From: Harmonia axyridis
Lineage: Eukaryota; Arthropoda; Insecta; Coleoptera; Coccinellidae
DNA: 64,000 nucleotides
Assembly (NCBI RefSeq): GCF_914767665.1
Contig: NC_059501.1
Coordinates: forward strand, 73,072,798 to 73,136,797
Direction of reading: 5' to 3'
Positions 54,201 through 63,484 of the stretch are shown here, piece after piece. Position 1 is the first letter of the stretch. Every line of letters begins with the position of its first letter. Below the pieces are notes generated by a model, which saw only the letters and a list, made by a program, of their open reading frames with translations, searched no databases and had not been told where the DNA came from. The translations under genes were made by a program, and so were the position numbers.

Positions 54201-57200
54201 TATTCGAAAACTAATATGAAATCTAAAAACTTTATTTGAATTGTCAAGTTTCATTACCCCATCTCACGCATATATTCTAGAAACTTTCAGTTATTTCATT
54301 ATGAGTGCTAATTGAAATTCAGTGTAGTTTCAATCACGATCTCGCAATTTCTAGAAACAAATAGAGTCGACTGAAGTTGCAGTAACCAAACTCTAATGCG
54401 AACAATCTTCATAAGCATTTAACGACCATTTCAACAACGAAGTTGTCTTCTTCAGCAACGAAAAATCAATAACCAAATTCACACAAACATAAACCGAGAA
54501 GTCCTAAACTACTCCCACTACACAAAACATCTCTACTCATACCTTACTTTCCTTTTTCACACAATCAACTGTAAACTGTGGGTGTTGAATTAAATTCAGC
54601 AAACTATTCCTTTTTTTTCACATTTCGATTTCATCGAATAACTGTTGAATTTTAATACTTCTGTAGTTCTAATAAATTTTGAATAGCGTATTTCAAATTT
54701 TCAAACATGATCCTCCCTGGGAATTAATCATTAGAGCCATGATCAAAACTTGTACATATTAGGTAGTTTGAGTTTTGGATGAACAATACCTACATTTCAA
54801 AAATTATTCAATACTTTTACAAGAACATTGGACTGGCAGAAATCTGAATCAATAAGAATACGGTATTCTTTTATACTCCCTTTCTTTTTAATTGCAAAAT
54901 GATGAAGGCGCCGGTTCTAAAAAATCACTATTTACTTATTTTAAAACTTTCATAACAGATTGATATACATCGAAATAAGACACTAAAAAACTTCTATCTG
55001 ATAAGAGAGTATCTATGCTTGAATCTCAACATTCGTCAATGTCGAAAAACCATTCAAAACTATGATAGAGTTCGGAAACTTAACAGAAATCTCTTGTTTC
55101 ATCGTATACCTACTTTTTAACTTTTTAAAATTTTCCTGAACTCTCAGTTAATTCATTCTGAACTCAAATAGAAATCCTGTAAGTGAAAGTTTTTATCACG
55201 ATTTTTTTGAAACGCATATATTCGAGTTACGTTCCAAAACCAATCTCAAATAATCCACTCCGACCTTCCGCATAATCGACAAATTGAAAAAACTGCGATT
55301 AAGTCCCAACGCAAGCATCGATTGAACCCCAATCCCAAACTTATCTCCATCCCCATCCGAATCGCCACAATTACTCCCGGTCCCCCAAAAAATCTACAGA
55401 TCAACATGCGACCTTCGTCCTTCCAATCGAGCAAACCCTCTCCAAAACCACCAGCATCCTATCCATCTCTGAGTCCCATCGAAATCGCTCTTCAGTGGTG
55501 CAGCCTGGATTTTATTTCGGGGGGGGGCTTAACATCGACATAAGGTGAAAGCAACGAGGGGCGGTTTTTGGCTGTAAGTTGTCGGTTGCATGAAAAAATT
55601 TAAAATGAAAAATGCATTCTATAATTTGGAGATTGAACTTAAGGTTGAAGTAAATACTAAAGATAATACTAATAAATCATTTCAAATATTCACTTTTCTT
55701 TCTGTGTTTCTGTTACCAGGATATCGTATACATTCTCGATAACGAATTCAAAATCATAATAAATATTCAACAAGCGCAGACAATCTCTCATTTCCCATTG
55801 TACTTGCTAAATTCGTTTTCAGTCTCTTGAGGGTAGAGTAAGTTCTTTCCGGCGTATATGTCGATACTAACGTACAAAATATTTGCCTCATATACTCGTA
55901 GATATGTTAGGATATATGTAACTGCATAACATTCTCGTATTTAGAAAGTACCAATAAAGATATGAATCGGGAATTCTTAATACGTAATACTTGCAGCATC
56001 TTGGTATCAGAGGCAGAATATTAACTTGGATAGACGGTTTCTTGTCCACTCGTTCCTTTCGTGTAAGAGTGGACAAATCTTTTTCAATGAAAAAAAACTC
56101 TGTCACTTCTGGCGTCCCCCACGGCTCGGTCGTTGGTCCTGTATTGTTTTTGCTGTTCACCTCTGATCTCCCTCGTCTGATTCGCCCAAGTTGCTCACTA
56201 TTTGCGGATGATACAAAGATTCACAACTTTCCACAGTATTATGTATTTCCATTTTGCCAATCAGAAGGTTCTTTTCACTTTTTCAAGAAAACTTTTGAAT
56301 AGCTGCAGTGTTTCGAAGGATTCAATACTCCAGAGGTTCTTATCGTATGAACAGCTCCAGTGCCTCTTTGATCTCAGAATTTGAACCACAGCGATTTTTA
56401 TCCTTGGGATTATCTCAGAGCAGAGATCAAACATCATCCATCCGACCCTGGATGAAATGAAGATTGCAATAGAGGAATAAATTTCCCTCACATATTCTGC
56501 AAAGTGAACTCAATACAATTTCTGCTTGGTGTGAAGATTGGCTGTTGCCCCTGAATGTGGACATATGTAGTGTCATGCACATTGGGAGGAACAATCCACG
56601 TATATCGTATGTCATCCATGGGCGAACTTTAAAGGATGAAACTTGTTATTGCGATCTTGGGGTCTCGGACTTACAGCGACCAGGGATCTGACCTTTATAC
56701 TACGTTGTAAGACCAATTCTCGAATACTTGGGACCGGTATGGTGGTCTTCTACCAAAGGTAATGAGGATCTACTTTATTCAACCTAAACTCTTATTTCTA
56801 TAAATAATAATAATACCCTCTTGCACATCTTGAATTCACATTGAAGGGTCATTTCGTTGCCTCTTTTGGATCCATTTTTCGTTTCGCCAAAGTGGGGCGA
56901 AACAATTGTTGCTAACAATTAAATAATCCAATAGAAATAATTTTGTTTTATATTATTCAACCTTAACTCTTATTTGTATAAATGTAGGCATGGTTAATCG
57001 ATCGTCTAGAGGTATAATTCGATTACCTGGCCTTTCGTCTTTTTCTCAGTGACTTTGTTCGGGTTTATAATAATTAAACTCTTTTTAATTATATACATAC
57101 ATTTACAAAACCACTCTTAAGTACAAACACAGTAGATACGGTACTGAATTTCGTCTTTAACTCGAGTGTTAAATTCTCGAAGCGTCTTCGAATATCACGT

Positions 57201-60200
57201 CTTCGTCTTTAATTCTAGTTTCAGTCGTCTCGTCTTTAACTCGATCGCGACTCGTCTTGTTCTAGTCCGCGAACCGTCTTTACGTCGTACGTCTTAAGTT
57301 GACCGACCGAACTTTCTCTTATTTCGTCTTAGACTCAACTTGAACTGTCTCTCGACTCGAACTTACTCTCAACTCGTCTTACACTCAACTCCAACTTAGA
57401 CCAAACTTGAACTCTCTACCGGCTGGAACTTACTGTCTTCTGACCGCAACTTACTGACCTTCCCTGTCTATCGACTTCCCTTCTTCCCGCTTGGTCACAC
57501 CCTTAGCACCACTCCGATATCGGGGTAAAGTACCAAGTACCACCCCTAGTCCAATAAGAGTTTTGCCGTTCCGCTCACACAAAGCTCTTCGCGGATTCCT
57601 GGAAATCTCATCAGCCATGGATCATGGAATATTCTCGAAGGACCAGCAGATGATACGCAGATGTGACACATCCGATACCATCGTCTCGTTTTCAAGCATT
57701 CCCAACTCCAGTAAATTTTCGAAGATTTGCAACCGACATGACACATCTTCGACACCCCGATAAATTAACACTTCCTTTCTATGTTATATACAAAAATCAA
57801 TTCGTTCCCTTTAAATCTATTGAAACTGTCATGCCCTCGACACTTGAAGAAACTAATTGGTCTCCAAGAATCCTGTTGACTATGTCAATTATTTACAGGG
57901 AACAATGACTGAATCCTACATAAATAATAATTATACCCTCTTGCACATCTCGAATTCACATTGAAGGGTCATTTCATTGCCTCTTTTCAAATCCATTTGA
58001 TATAATTTTGTTAATTTTTTGGGATCAAACGCGGAGTCATTACTGCGATCAATCAAACACGTGAATGATGATAACACAGATTGCATTTTGAGAAATCGCT
58101 TATTCAAACGGAAATTTCCAAGCCAGATGTTTCTATCACATCGGAACCTTTTACGAGTACATAATTTTAGATTTTTTTAGGACCGTGAAATCCCTTCATA
58201 CAAACAAATGAATTTTTTTTCGTATCATGGTGGTGTTCAACTACTGACCTACTACCTAATTGGTGGTGGCAATGGAATTCTAAATTTATGGTTATCTTCG
58301 AGAAACAACAACCAAGAATTGCTTCCTATATTGAAGTTGTCGACCGAAGCGATAAATGATGCAAGGTTACAAACAATAAACGAAAATCCATCAGAGACAT
58401 AATGGTCTTTTCATTGACAATTCTCTGAATTGTTGGTATTTCTTAGGAGGGAGTCTACAGCCTCAAAGACCCCCCAAGCTCCGCTAGTGTGACGCTCTTA
58501 CCTTGATGAATTGGAACGTGGCGATCGAAGGCAACTTCCTCAGGTAGGGATAGAAGAAGGATCCCGCAGGATGAGCGGGATAATGTGCCGTTATCCTATA
58601 CGCCTCGCCCTGGGGTTCCGTAGCCCAGTTCGGTGCCGTGAACGTGAACCCGTTGTCGGTCCCTGCATCCACCGGATCAACCTGGAAGCAAAAGGGGATT
58701 CGTCAAAAATTAATCGATGCAAATGCGGATTTGAAGCGGCAACTATGTCCGAGTCATAGCGAGGCATTATTCGCATTTAGGCAACATCGAATTTGCCGTG
58801 ATAACAAGGTTTTTCGTGTGAAATTTTCATGGATGGGTGAGAGGGTGGGATTGAATTGGGGTTGATGGAATCGAAAGCTTTCAGCGTGAAGAGGTTGTTT
58901 GAATGGGTAAAAGGTGAAATTTTCATGGGAAAACGTGTTTTCGATTCATCATAGCGCTTAGTTGAATCCAAATAGTTAAAGTAGAATCACAGGGGAACAG
59001 CTGTATTGGTGTCGAGGTTTTTTGAGCTGATTCTACATCAATTTGATGTCCTGAATTCAAATAACGTCTGCATTTTCTTCTAGGAGCTCAAATTTTTTTG
59101 ATTTACAATTTTGGAGAAATATAAGTTACATTATTTTAACTCAAATCCGTAAGTGTAGTAAACAAAAGTAGATACGAAATTTTTATTCTAGTTATAAAAA
59201 ATACAATATTATGTCTTACTTACAAACAAGAAACAACATTGAAGAAATCAAAAAGTCACTCAATACTTCGAAAGCAGTCTAAAAAAAATTTATGATAACA
59301 ATGAATTCTTTCATTTAATAGTGAATAGAATGAATAACAACAAAAGGATTTCATGAGGAAATCCCTAGGCGTAACAAAGAGAGTGAGATTATTGGTACAT
59401 GACCTTGCCTATGGATTAGAAGAAATTTAAAAACATTGTAATTAACAATCCGAAAAAAAATGATGAAAAATTGAATAATTTTGCCTTTTCAAAGTTAAGG
59501 TGAACCCCTTCATGAGTCAACTCTAGTTTCGCCTCTGGCTCCAATAAAAATTCATACACAAAGTTTTTTTTTGTTTACAAAATGAAATATGTTCATACGT
59601 TAATTTTTCCCTAATATAACCTAACAAATCGCTTCGAAAAAAGTTCATATTAACATAATACCGGAGTTGCTTCATTTCGAAGGTAAAGTTAATCTAAGAA
59701 AATAAAAAAATACAATTGTGTACAATTGCTGGCTATTGTGGCTACTGAACCTAATAATTCCAATCTAGTAAGGGCTAAATAAGCGCCATATTACTTCAAA
59801 TATGTTATTTATAGTTATTTTGTAGAAACTTTTTTTTTGACATCCTGTATACGAATATTGCAAGGTTCTAAATGAATTATGACAACATTCATTACGAATT
59901 CATAATTTTATTTTTTATTTCCAAATCAAGTCATAAACTTAGGGCCGTTTCTTATCAAACAACATGTATATGTAGGACAGTAGGACTATGCAAGCACAAG
60001 AAATGTGCGCTGATTATTTAGTAACTCTAATTAACCTCAGAGAATACAAGATTACTAGAACAATCTGTCTCAATTGCAGGCCATAGTTTCAGTTCATTAG
60101 TGTCCGTCAGTCTAGGAACCTGCAGAGAGGTGGAGTAGTTTCAGGACTGTGCAGTAGGGGGCGTTTAGTTAGATTATCTCACTGGAGTTCTATTAAAAGA

Positions 60201-61175
60201 TGCGATTATTTTTTTTATTGCACTCAGGATTACCACCAAGTCCGAAACATTTTCAAATAATCGATATTATTGTTGTTATGACACTTATGTCTGAAGCTGC
60301 TCGATAACCATCACTTTATATAATTTGATATTGAATAAACATCTGAGGTGCATTTGAATGGTATAGAGAAAAGAGAGATTATATTTATTAATCAAGTTAT
60401 AGGATGAGGTACCTACTCAAGCTCAGTCAAAAAGAAAATATTTCTGAAAAAATATTATTATTGTGACTCAAACACCAATTAGGTACTACAACCATTACTT
60501 TAGTAATGAATATTAAGTTTTCTAAGAATTTCCTATGAAAGGTTTTCCAATAGAAATGATACAATTAAAAATGGTTATAATGGCATCAATGAAGTAAAAC
60601 ATTCAACAACGTTTAGAATTTATTAAATTGTTTTCTAAAAAGCAGTGCCCATTTATTAATACTAAATTTGAAAATGATTCATGATTCGAGTTGGAATTCG
60701 TGAGAGTGTCCAAGGCAAAAGTAAAAAGGTCACCTGAAATGATATTTTGTTTATGAACTGTGAAAATTGCGGAGTTGGTAAAATCATCACCCCCAAATGA
60801 TAGACAAACAATTTTTGCTGAAAGTAAATACACGAATGGTCGAGCTTGCTTCCGCAGTGATAAAATCCTGAGTATCGAATTGATTGGTGTGAAACAAACA
60901 AATGAACTTCCATGTGAAATTTGCAGTGTTTATACAATACGCTCCGTGTTTTGGCAACAAGGATTGCTCTATTTTCCAGAAATAATACTCACTCAGCCTC
61001 GGATATATTCAGGGAATTTCTAGTATTCAGTGTAACTACATGAGATCTATTGGAGTTTGAAAATACTCACCTCTATTGTGATACTGTCCAACCAATTTCC
61101 ATTTATGCATAAGTCGAAACTGTCAATTCCAATGAACCAATCAGGAGATGGAATTATCCTGGACATCAATGATAC
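33214..61175 (-). CDS. Spondin-family extracellular matrix protein, 3' part (M-spondin/mindin type)
   Basis: Five exons read 61175-61071, 58681-58502, 37213-36945, 34476-34304 and 33410-33214 (stop TAG). Phases match throughout and give about 307 C-terminal residues. Exons 1-2 are the end of the spondin_N domain: IPSPDWFIGIDSFDLCINGN and DAGTDNGFTFTAPNW, as in F-spondin (PSPDWIVG..., DAGTDSG). Exon 3 is acidic (EVFHHAEDDRKYD) then ADRPKLYETLTTTL. Exon 4 ends strongly basic (KKNRRTKKYYKKYR). Exon 5 is one thrombospondin type-1 repeat with WSEWSPC (a C-mannosylation site) and six cysteines, ending YFDW. A single TSR after spondin_N fits Drosophila M-spondin or vertebrate mindin, not F-spondin with several TSRs. 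The donor of exon 3 (GTGGGT) is the least certain junction. Secreted matrix role is by family. Signal peptide and N-terminal half lie beyond the window. Introns of 21 kb and 2.5 kb host many repeats. Confidence 0.9.
33825..34130 (+). mobile_element. RTE/jockey-like non-LTR retrotransposon 3' fragment
   Basis: A plus-strand frame reads GKRGPGRR, a stop, then HSWMKNIRDWIEINVQYF and RDEFAKVVANLHKKRHQKKK to a stop near 34121. GKRGPGRRRxSWL(K/R)NLRDW is the recurrent C-terminal block of many insect non-LTR reverse transcriptases. It sits in the spondin intron between exons 4 and 5, antisense to that gene. Confidence 0.65.
34976..36354. mobile_element. Long-TIR element (about 140-190 bp inverted arms)
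   Basis: The left arm (34976-35117) and the inverted right arm (36210-36354) match nearly throughout. They share agagcccac, gaagatcta/ctggc, ctacacaggtaaa, cgaccagcg and tttggcaggtaacaggta. Weaker similarity extends about 40 bp further inward. Outside the arms no transposase is visible, so it is non-autonomous. A copy of dispersed repeat A (35606-36043) lies inside, meaning nested insertion. It is within the spondin intron between exons 3 and 4. Confidence 0.8.
35606..36043 (-). repeat. Dispersed repeat A, copy 3 (shortened, inverted)
   Basis: Reverse-complemented, it matches 16797-17561 and 51183-51958 at both ends, including the gtgagttataataactcac palindrome and the terminal 130-bp hairpin. 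About 330 bp of the middle is missing. It sits inside the long-TIR element at 34976-36354. Confidence 0.8.
37560..38030 (-). mobile_element. mariner relic, irritans-like, C-terminal half
   Basis: The minus strand reads YGQILNSDLFCEELERSKL, then in a shifted frame DNVRLQTS, MMRQKLREL and HYSPDLAPSDSYLFL. These are the second and third catalytic blocks of mariner (QDNARPHTS, YSPDLAPSDYHLF). The last D is kept, but frameshifts and stops destroy the frame. It lies in the large spondin intron. Confidence 0.8.
38031..39961. other. Spondin intron sequence without recognised feature
   Basis: No exon or transposon end was recognised. Open frames such as 38828-39061 resemble nothing known to me. Confidence 0.35.
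39966..40822. mobile_element. Solo LTR, copy 1
   Basis: The 857-bp unit begins TGTAGG and ends CCTACA, the TG...CA termini of retroviral-type LTRs. It is flanked on both sides by the 4-bp direct repeat TACA (39962-39965 and 40823-40826). A second copy at 56983-57920 has the same termini and the same internal order: tggttaatcgatcgtc, a stretch rich in cgtctt, then agtccaataagag and ttatttacagggaac. No internal retrotransposon region adjoins either. A 4-bp duplication points to the Ty3/gypsy group, though this is inference. Confidence 0.8.
40827..41733. other. Spondin intron sequence without recognised feature
   Basis: AT-rich. The open frames are short and without family resemblance. Confidence 0.35.
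41734..42053. repeat. Inverted repeat with about 135-bp arms
   Basis: The left arm 41734-41868 and right arm 41919-42053 are imperfect reverse complements. Shared runs include gaagcgaatcattttcat, aacaacagaaatgaaaaacc and ctagaaactct. They are separated by 50 bp. This is a foldback-like or MITE structure; no target duplication was established. Confidence 0.85.
42054..42200 (+). mobile_element. Non-LTR retrotransposon 3' fragment
   Basis: tcgacgacctccaggaagac encodes RPPGRP in a neighbouring frame, followed by KRWKD and, after shifts, an acidic/basic tail. The RRPGRPxKRWxD block is common at the C-terminus of insect non-LTR reverse transcriptases. Short and frameshifted; assignment is tentative. 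Confidence 0.4.
42287..43838. mobile_element. 1552-bp near-perfect palindromic (foldback) element
   Basis: The whole unit is symmetric about 43062.5. The outer ends TACAGGGTGGGC (42287) and GCCCACCCTGTA (43838), and several internal landmarks, are equidistant from the centre. Arms are therefore about 760 bp with no net length difference and only about 30 unmatched bases at the centre. Each arm itself has two or three direct repeats of about 150 bp containing agttatggccgaaagaag and gcaaagcgata. The ends are TA-flanked CAGGG, as in Tc1/mariner-type MITEs. No transposase is encoded. It lies in the large spondin intron. Confidence 0.95.
43839..44639. other. Spondin intron sequence without recognised feature
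   Basis: No family resemblance or terminal repeat was seen. Confidence 0.35.
44640..45400 (-). mobile_element. Tc1/mariner-like relic with internal deletion
   Basis: Minus strand: QERNEIFKIHYKNGEDSAVT and IVKLEGKFELLGQVTDV are the N-terminal DNA-binding part. VKVNELVDIDVEDPF and a decayed stretch follow. The frame then jumps to NWPPFSCDSTSLHYSLF (intact family: NWPPRSCDLTPLDFFLW) and ends in IQDLQNKIREVIGNKQPQ and HDGYLADIVFHR, the family C-terminus. The segment with the first catalytic residue is missing, and the last is S or D-less. Same family as 4440-5130 and 61540-62615. Confidence 0.75.
45401..46660. other. Spondin intron with one unassigned exon-like open segment
   Basis: On the minus strand 46249-46004 is open for 81 codons after a good acceptor (gggttttcag) and ends in TAG. 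Part of it (VYPTGSLLEQIAYNLASIPV) faintly recalls the start of DM4/DM12 domains, but the rest does not. It could be a terminal exon of a nested gene, a gene fragment or chance. No partner exon was found. Confidence 0.25.
46661..47796 (+). mobile_element. hAT transposon relic, second copy
   Basis: The left end is tagggattcacggcttgact, followed by dense caagt/acttg motifs, as in the copy at 10043-11312 (whose right end is the inverse of this). Near 47270-47420 a decayed hAT C-terminal region is recognisable (atcaacagctcctgttgaaag, which encodes the SAPVER block, now with a stop). Aligning both copies shows this one lacks the roughly 400-bp hairpin-bearing insert of the other. Not functional. 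Confidence 0.75.
47797..49060. other. Spondin intron sequence with a GC-richer block
   Basis: The segment 48090-48480 is GC-richer than its surroundings (ggccgccactccgtg, ctccgcccgagcgcccgg). Open frames on both strands here resemble nothing known. It could be a conserved non-coding element, a judgement from composition only. Confidence 0.3.
49067..49639. repeat. Inverted repeat pair, arms about 55 bp
   Basis: 49067-49123 (agtctattggtccaact ... gctgtcga) is the near reverse complement of 49585-49639 (tcgacagc ... agttggaccaatagact). The arms lie about 460 bp apart. Likely a MITE remnant; the ends were not fixed. Confidence 0.65.
49845..50360 (-). mobile_element. mariner relic, Mos1/mauritiana-like, internally deleted
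   Basis: Minus strand: FDVEDQHGSKREVFEDAELE, then LLDKDSCQTQQELAGSLGV and RDVERRLFACEHLLARQRRK, then HRIVTGHEK followed by a stop. After decayed pieces it jumps to DWIASKDDHFF and VVTSDGQY, the family C-terminus. About 450 bp of the catalytic domain is missing. Same family as the nearly full-length relic at 6953-8129; both share the D-to-H change in TGHEK, suggesting amplification after that change. Confidence 0.85.
50361..51182. other. Spondin intron sequence with a GC-richer block
   Basis: Segment 50640-51030 is GC-richer and low in repeats (ctccgggtcccaactc, gatcggcaaacgctcag). No coding frame is evident. It is a candidate conserved non-coding element only. Confidence 0.3.
51183..51958 (+). 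repeat. Dispersed repeat A, copy 2
   Basis: About 776 bp, collinear with 16797-17561, with small insertions (for example near 51700-51770). It carries the same central palindrome and the same terminal hairpin of about 130 bp. Confidence 0.85.
52430..53830 (+). mobile_element. Non-LTR retrotransposon relic with RNase H-like C-terminal region
   Basis: Plus-strand fragments in changing frames read MGVIFDQRLSWSPHLEAV (typical of the region just after the reverse transcriptase domain), then GKTWGL. Much further on come CLATPGYPDMKKQTK (related to the RNase H tail motif GHSGIPGNEKAD), LSSLS-type blocks and CRFC near the end. Stops and shifts are frequent. The layout fits an R1/LOA/jockey-type element with an RNase H domain; the exact clade is uncertain. 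It lies in the large spondin intron, antisense to the gene. Confidence 0.65.
53831..55985. other. Spondin intron sequence, mostly AT-rich
   Basis: No gene was recognised. 55240-55570 is richer in C (ctccatccccatccgaatc) and ends in a run of nine G; it may be a conserved non-coding element. Confidence 0.3.
55990..56770 (+). mobile_element. Non-LTR reverse transcriptase fragment (jockey/CR1-like)
   Basis: The frame starting at 55991 reads GIRGRILTWIDGFLSTRSFR, then SGVPHGSVVGPVLFLLF (reverse transcriptase motif B, Q changed to H) and SLFADDTKI (the FADD catalytic motif). An unrelated segment of about 250 bp interrupts it at about 56225-56470. It then resumes as AWCEDWLLPLNVD-type sequence with MHIGRNNPRISY in broken frames. 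Fragmentary and inactive. Confidence 0.8.
56773..58016. repeat. Tandem duplication of about 170 bp, second unit split by a solo LTR
   Basis: Unit 1 is 56773-56949. Unit 2 is 56950-56982 plus 57925-58016. Both carry attcaacc.taaactcttat, ataccctcttgcacatct and gaattcacattgaagggtc. Unit 1 has about 60 bp more near its end, including the small stem gtttcgcc/ggcgaaac. The LTR at 56983-57920 therefore entered after the duplication. Confidence 0.75.
56983..57920. mobile_element. Solo LTR, copy 2
   Basis: 938 bp, TGTAGG...CCTACA, flanked by the 4-bp direct repeat TAAA (56979-56982 and 57921-57924). Collinear with 39966-40822 in the same orientation, with extra cgtctt/aactt repeats near 57230-57480 explaining its greater length. 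Confidence 0.8.
58017..58495. other. Spondin intron sequence before exon 58681-58502
   Basis: A 64-codon plus-strand frame (58208-58402) has no family resemblance. Nothing else was recognised. Confidence 0.3.
58690..61065. other. Spondin intron between the two spondin_N exons
   Basis: About 2.4 kb, AT-rich. The flanking exons join in phase 0 and read continuously across the conserved SITIE-VDPVDAGTDNG junction, so no exon is expected here. Open frames around 60600-61020 are unassigned. Confidence 0.45.
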
Positions 61176-61539
61176 CTGAAACCGAACAATTAACATTTTA
61201 TCGTATATGTCGACTATACTGCTAGATTCAAGCGATATTGTTTAGTACCCGAAATGGAATTGGTCATCATGACAAAATTTGATCACGTGATTCGTACAGA
61301 ATATGATTAAAGTAGGGGAAATCTGCGATTTGGGTCTATCTATAAATTAACACTTTTTAAAACTCATTGATAATTTTCCAGTAAGTACCTTTCATTCATT
61401 ACTGGCAGATTATGGTTGACATAATCGTCTATTTCAGCATACGATTGGAAAGATAATGATATAATTCCATATATCTAGTACTGATGTCCCAAGGCTCATA
61501 CATCGAAATGAACGCTCTTACGAAAATATTACTATTGAA

Positions 61540-62615
61540 GAAGGTCTAAATACATTAATTCATCAGCGCGCACAAAGTTTGGGCCTCTCTTACGGCTCCC
61601 TATGGCTTTTTTGGCTTCTGAATTTCCAACTCCATCCTTATAAAGTTTATTTGAAACAAGAACTAAAACCAGCTGATCAGAAAAGTGTTGATTATTATGC
61701 CCATTGAGTGCTCGAACAACAACTTCTGGATGACGATTTTTTGTATGGAATTTAAATCAGCGACAGAGCACGTTTTTCACTCGTAGGCTATGTAAACAAG
61801 CAAAATTCTCACATATGAGTCAGTAAAATCTTTATGAAACTGTTGAAAGACCATAACATTTCACTGTATGGCTTGCAATTGGGTCTGATGGAGTGACTGG
61901 TCCATACTTTGAAAATTAAGGTGTCAATCAAACCGTCAATTCTCATCGCTATAGCCAAATGATTACCTATTTCATGTCCTATAATTAATGAAACGAAACG
62001 GGAAGAAATGTGGTTTCAGCAAGATGGTGCAAAAAGACACACAACACGATCCGTTTTTGTTTTATTTTTATTTATTTATTTATTCATAACAAGAACATAT
62101 ACAGGTAAATTAATACCCAAAACGATGTCCACTAATTAACATTGATTTACAGAAGTGCAAATACTTACATAGAAACAAAAAAAAGAACAAAATTTTGATA
62201 TTCAATTGAACAATTTTTATCCTTCATAACTACTTGTGATCTTTCTTTAAAAAAGAGAAAGTGCAAATACCTACATAGAAACAAAAAAAAAAAAGAGCGA
62301 ACAAAATTTTGATATTCAATTAAATAATTTTTATCCTTCATAATACTTATGATCTTTCTTTAAAAAAGGGAAAAAAATGATTGAAGGTTGTTATTGCAAG
62401 AAATATTTTCGGAAGATCTTGTGATAAGCGCCTTCAAATTTTTTTCGTGGGTATATGCGAAGGATTATATTTATGCCGATAATCCTCCGACTATTAACGA
62501 TCTGAAAACCAACATCCATCAAATAATTGGGATATTACCTGAAATATGCCGACGACTCTTTAAAATTACCTCACAAAAATCGAGTCTCCTAAGAGATCAC
62601 GCGGAAGTCATTTGA
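61540..62615 (+). mobile_element. Tc1/mariner-like relic interrupted by an insertion
   Basis: Plus strand: LGLSYGSLW, LHPYKVYLKQELKPAD, a decayed ARFSLVGYVNKQN (family: AHFHLGGYVNKQN), WFQQDGAKRHTTRS (second catalytic block, D kept), then after an insert YADNPPTINDLKTNI and the C-terminal tail. The insert is about 62056-62375. It begins with a T-rich tttatttatttatt run and contains a tandem duplication. Frameshifts and stops occur throughout. Same family as 4440-5130. Confidence 0.8.
62154..62369. repeat. Tandem duplication of about 105-115 bp
   Basis: Two adjacent copies (62154-62267 and 62268-62369) share gtgcaaatac.tacatagaaac, an A run, aaaattttgatattcaatt and atctttctttaaaaaa. The duplication lies within the sequence inserted into the transposase relic. 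Confidence 0.85.
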
Positions 62616-62624
62616 ATGAAGTTG

Positions 62625-63484
62625 TACAGGGTGCGGCAAAGCCGATTGACGAGTTTTGATAGGTTATTTCCCGGGATGTGGTAGGGGCAGGTAGGTGCGG
62701 AAGAGGTCTTTGTGTTCCTTAGAGCCAGTGGTTTTCAGTCAGAACCATGATTTGGACAGGAGTGCATCTCCCCAAGAGCAACTGTTTTCAGTAGTGAGGA
62801 AGCACATTTTCACCTTTCTGGAACAGTGAATAGTCAAAATTTCCGGTACTGTTCTGCTGTAATCAACTTCATGAAAGACCAATCCATTCACCTAAAGTCA
62901 CAGTTTGATTGTGTCTCAACTCGGAGTGATAGGCCGAAAAGGAAAATATCACCGTAACAGTTCCCAGCGTTATGTGTCAATGTTGAAAACCTTCCTACCC
63001 CCTGAATTGGCAGAACTTGCTGACGAACACGATCTGGGTGACATCTTGTTTCAGCAGGATGGCGCTACAGTACACACAGCTTGAACTTCATTAGCTGTTC
63101 CCAGGGAGACTGGTCTCACTGAGAGGGGACGTGGGTTGGCCATCGCGTTCACCAGATTTGAGTGTCTGCAACTTCTTCCTTTGGGGCCACCTTGAAGATA
63201 AGGTCTTCAAACAACGTCCACACACCCTGCCAGAACTCAAGCAGTGAATAACTGAAGAAATACTGGCCATACCGCTCGAGATATGCCGAAAAGCGGTCGA
63301 AAACTCAACTACATCAGTGTATAGTTGCTGACGGCAGCCATCTTAGCTATATCTTTTTCAGAACTTGAGCAGAAAAACCATATTTCTCACTGCTTCGAAT
63401 GAATGGAACCGTGTTTTTCCAAATTTTACCATTTTTTTCGAATAGCCCTGTGAAACTCGTCAGTCGGCTCTGCCGCACCCTGTA
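62625..63484 (+). mobile_element. 860-bp Tc1/mariner-like element with 32-bp TIRs
   Basis: The left end TACAGGGTGCGGCAAAGCCG and the reverse complement of the right end TACAGGGTGCGGCAGAGCCG continue to match through gacgagttt (about 32 bp). TA forms the boundary on both sides. Inside, broken plus-strand frames give LFQQDGATVHTA (second catalytic block), GDVGWPSRSPDLSVCNFFLW in a shifted frame, then HLEDKVFKQRPHTLPELKQ, a stop, and EICRKAVEN. The N-terminal DNA-binding half is missing, so it is a deleted, non-autonomous derivative. It inserted beside the older relic at 61540-62615. Confidence 0.88.

Noticed and set aside
60603..61023. Overlapping open frames as extra spondin exons
   Set aside because: Exons 61175-61071 and 58681-58502 already join in phase across a conserved spondin_N junction, leaving no room for another.
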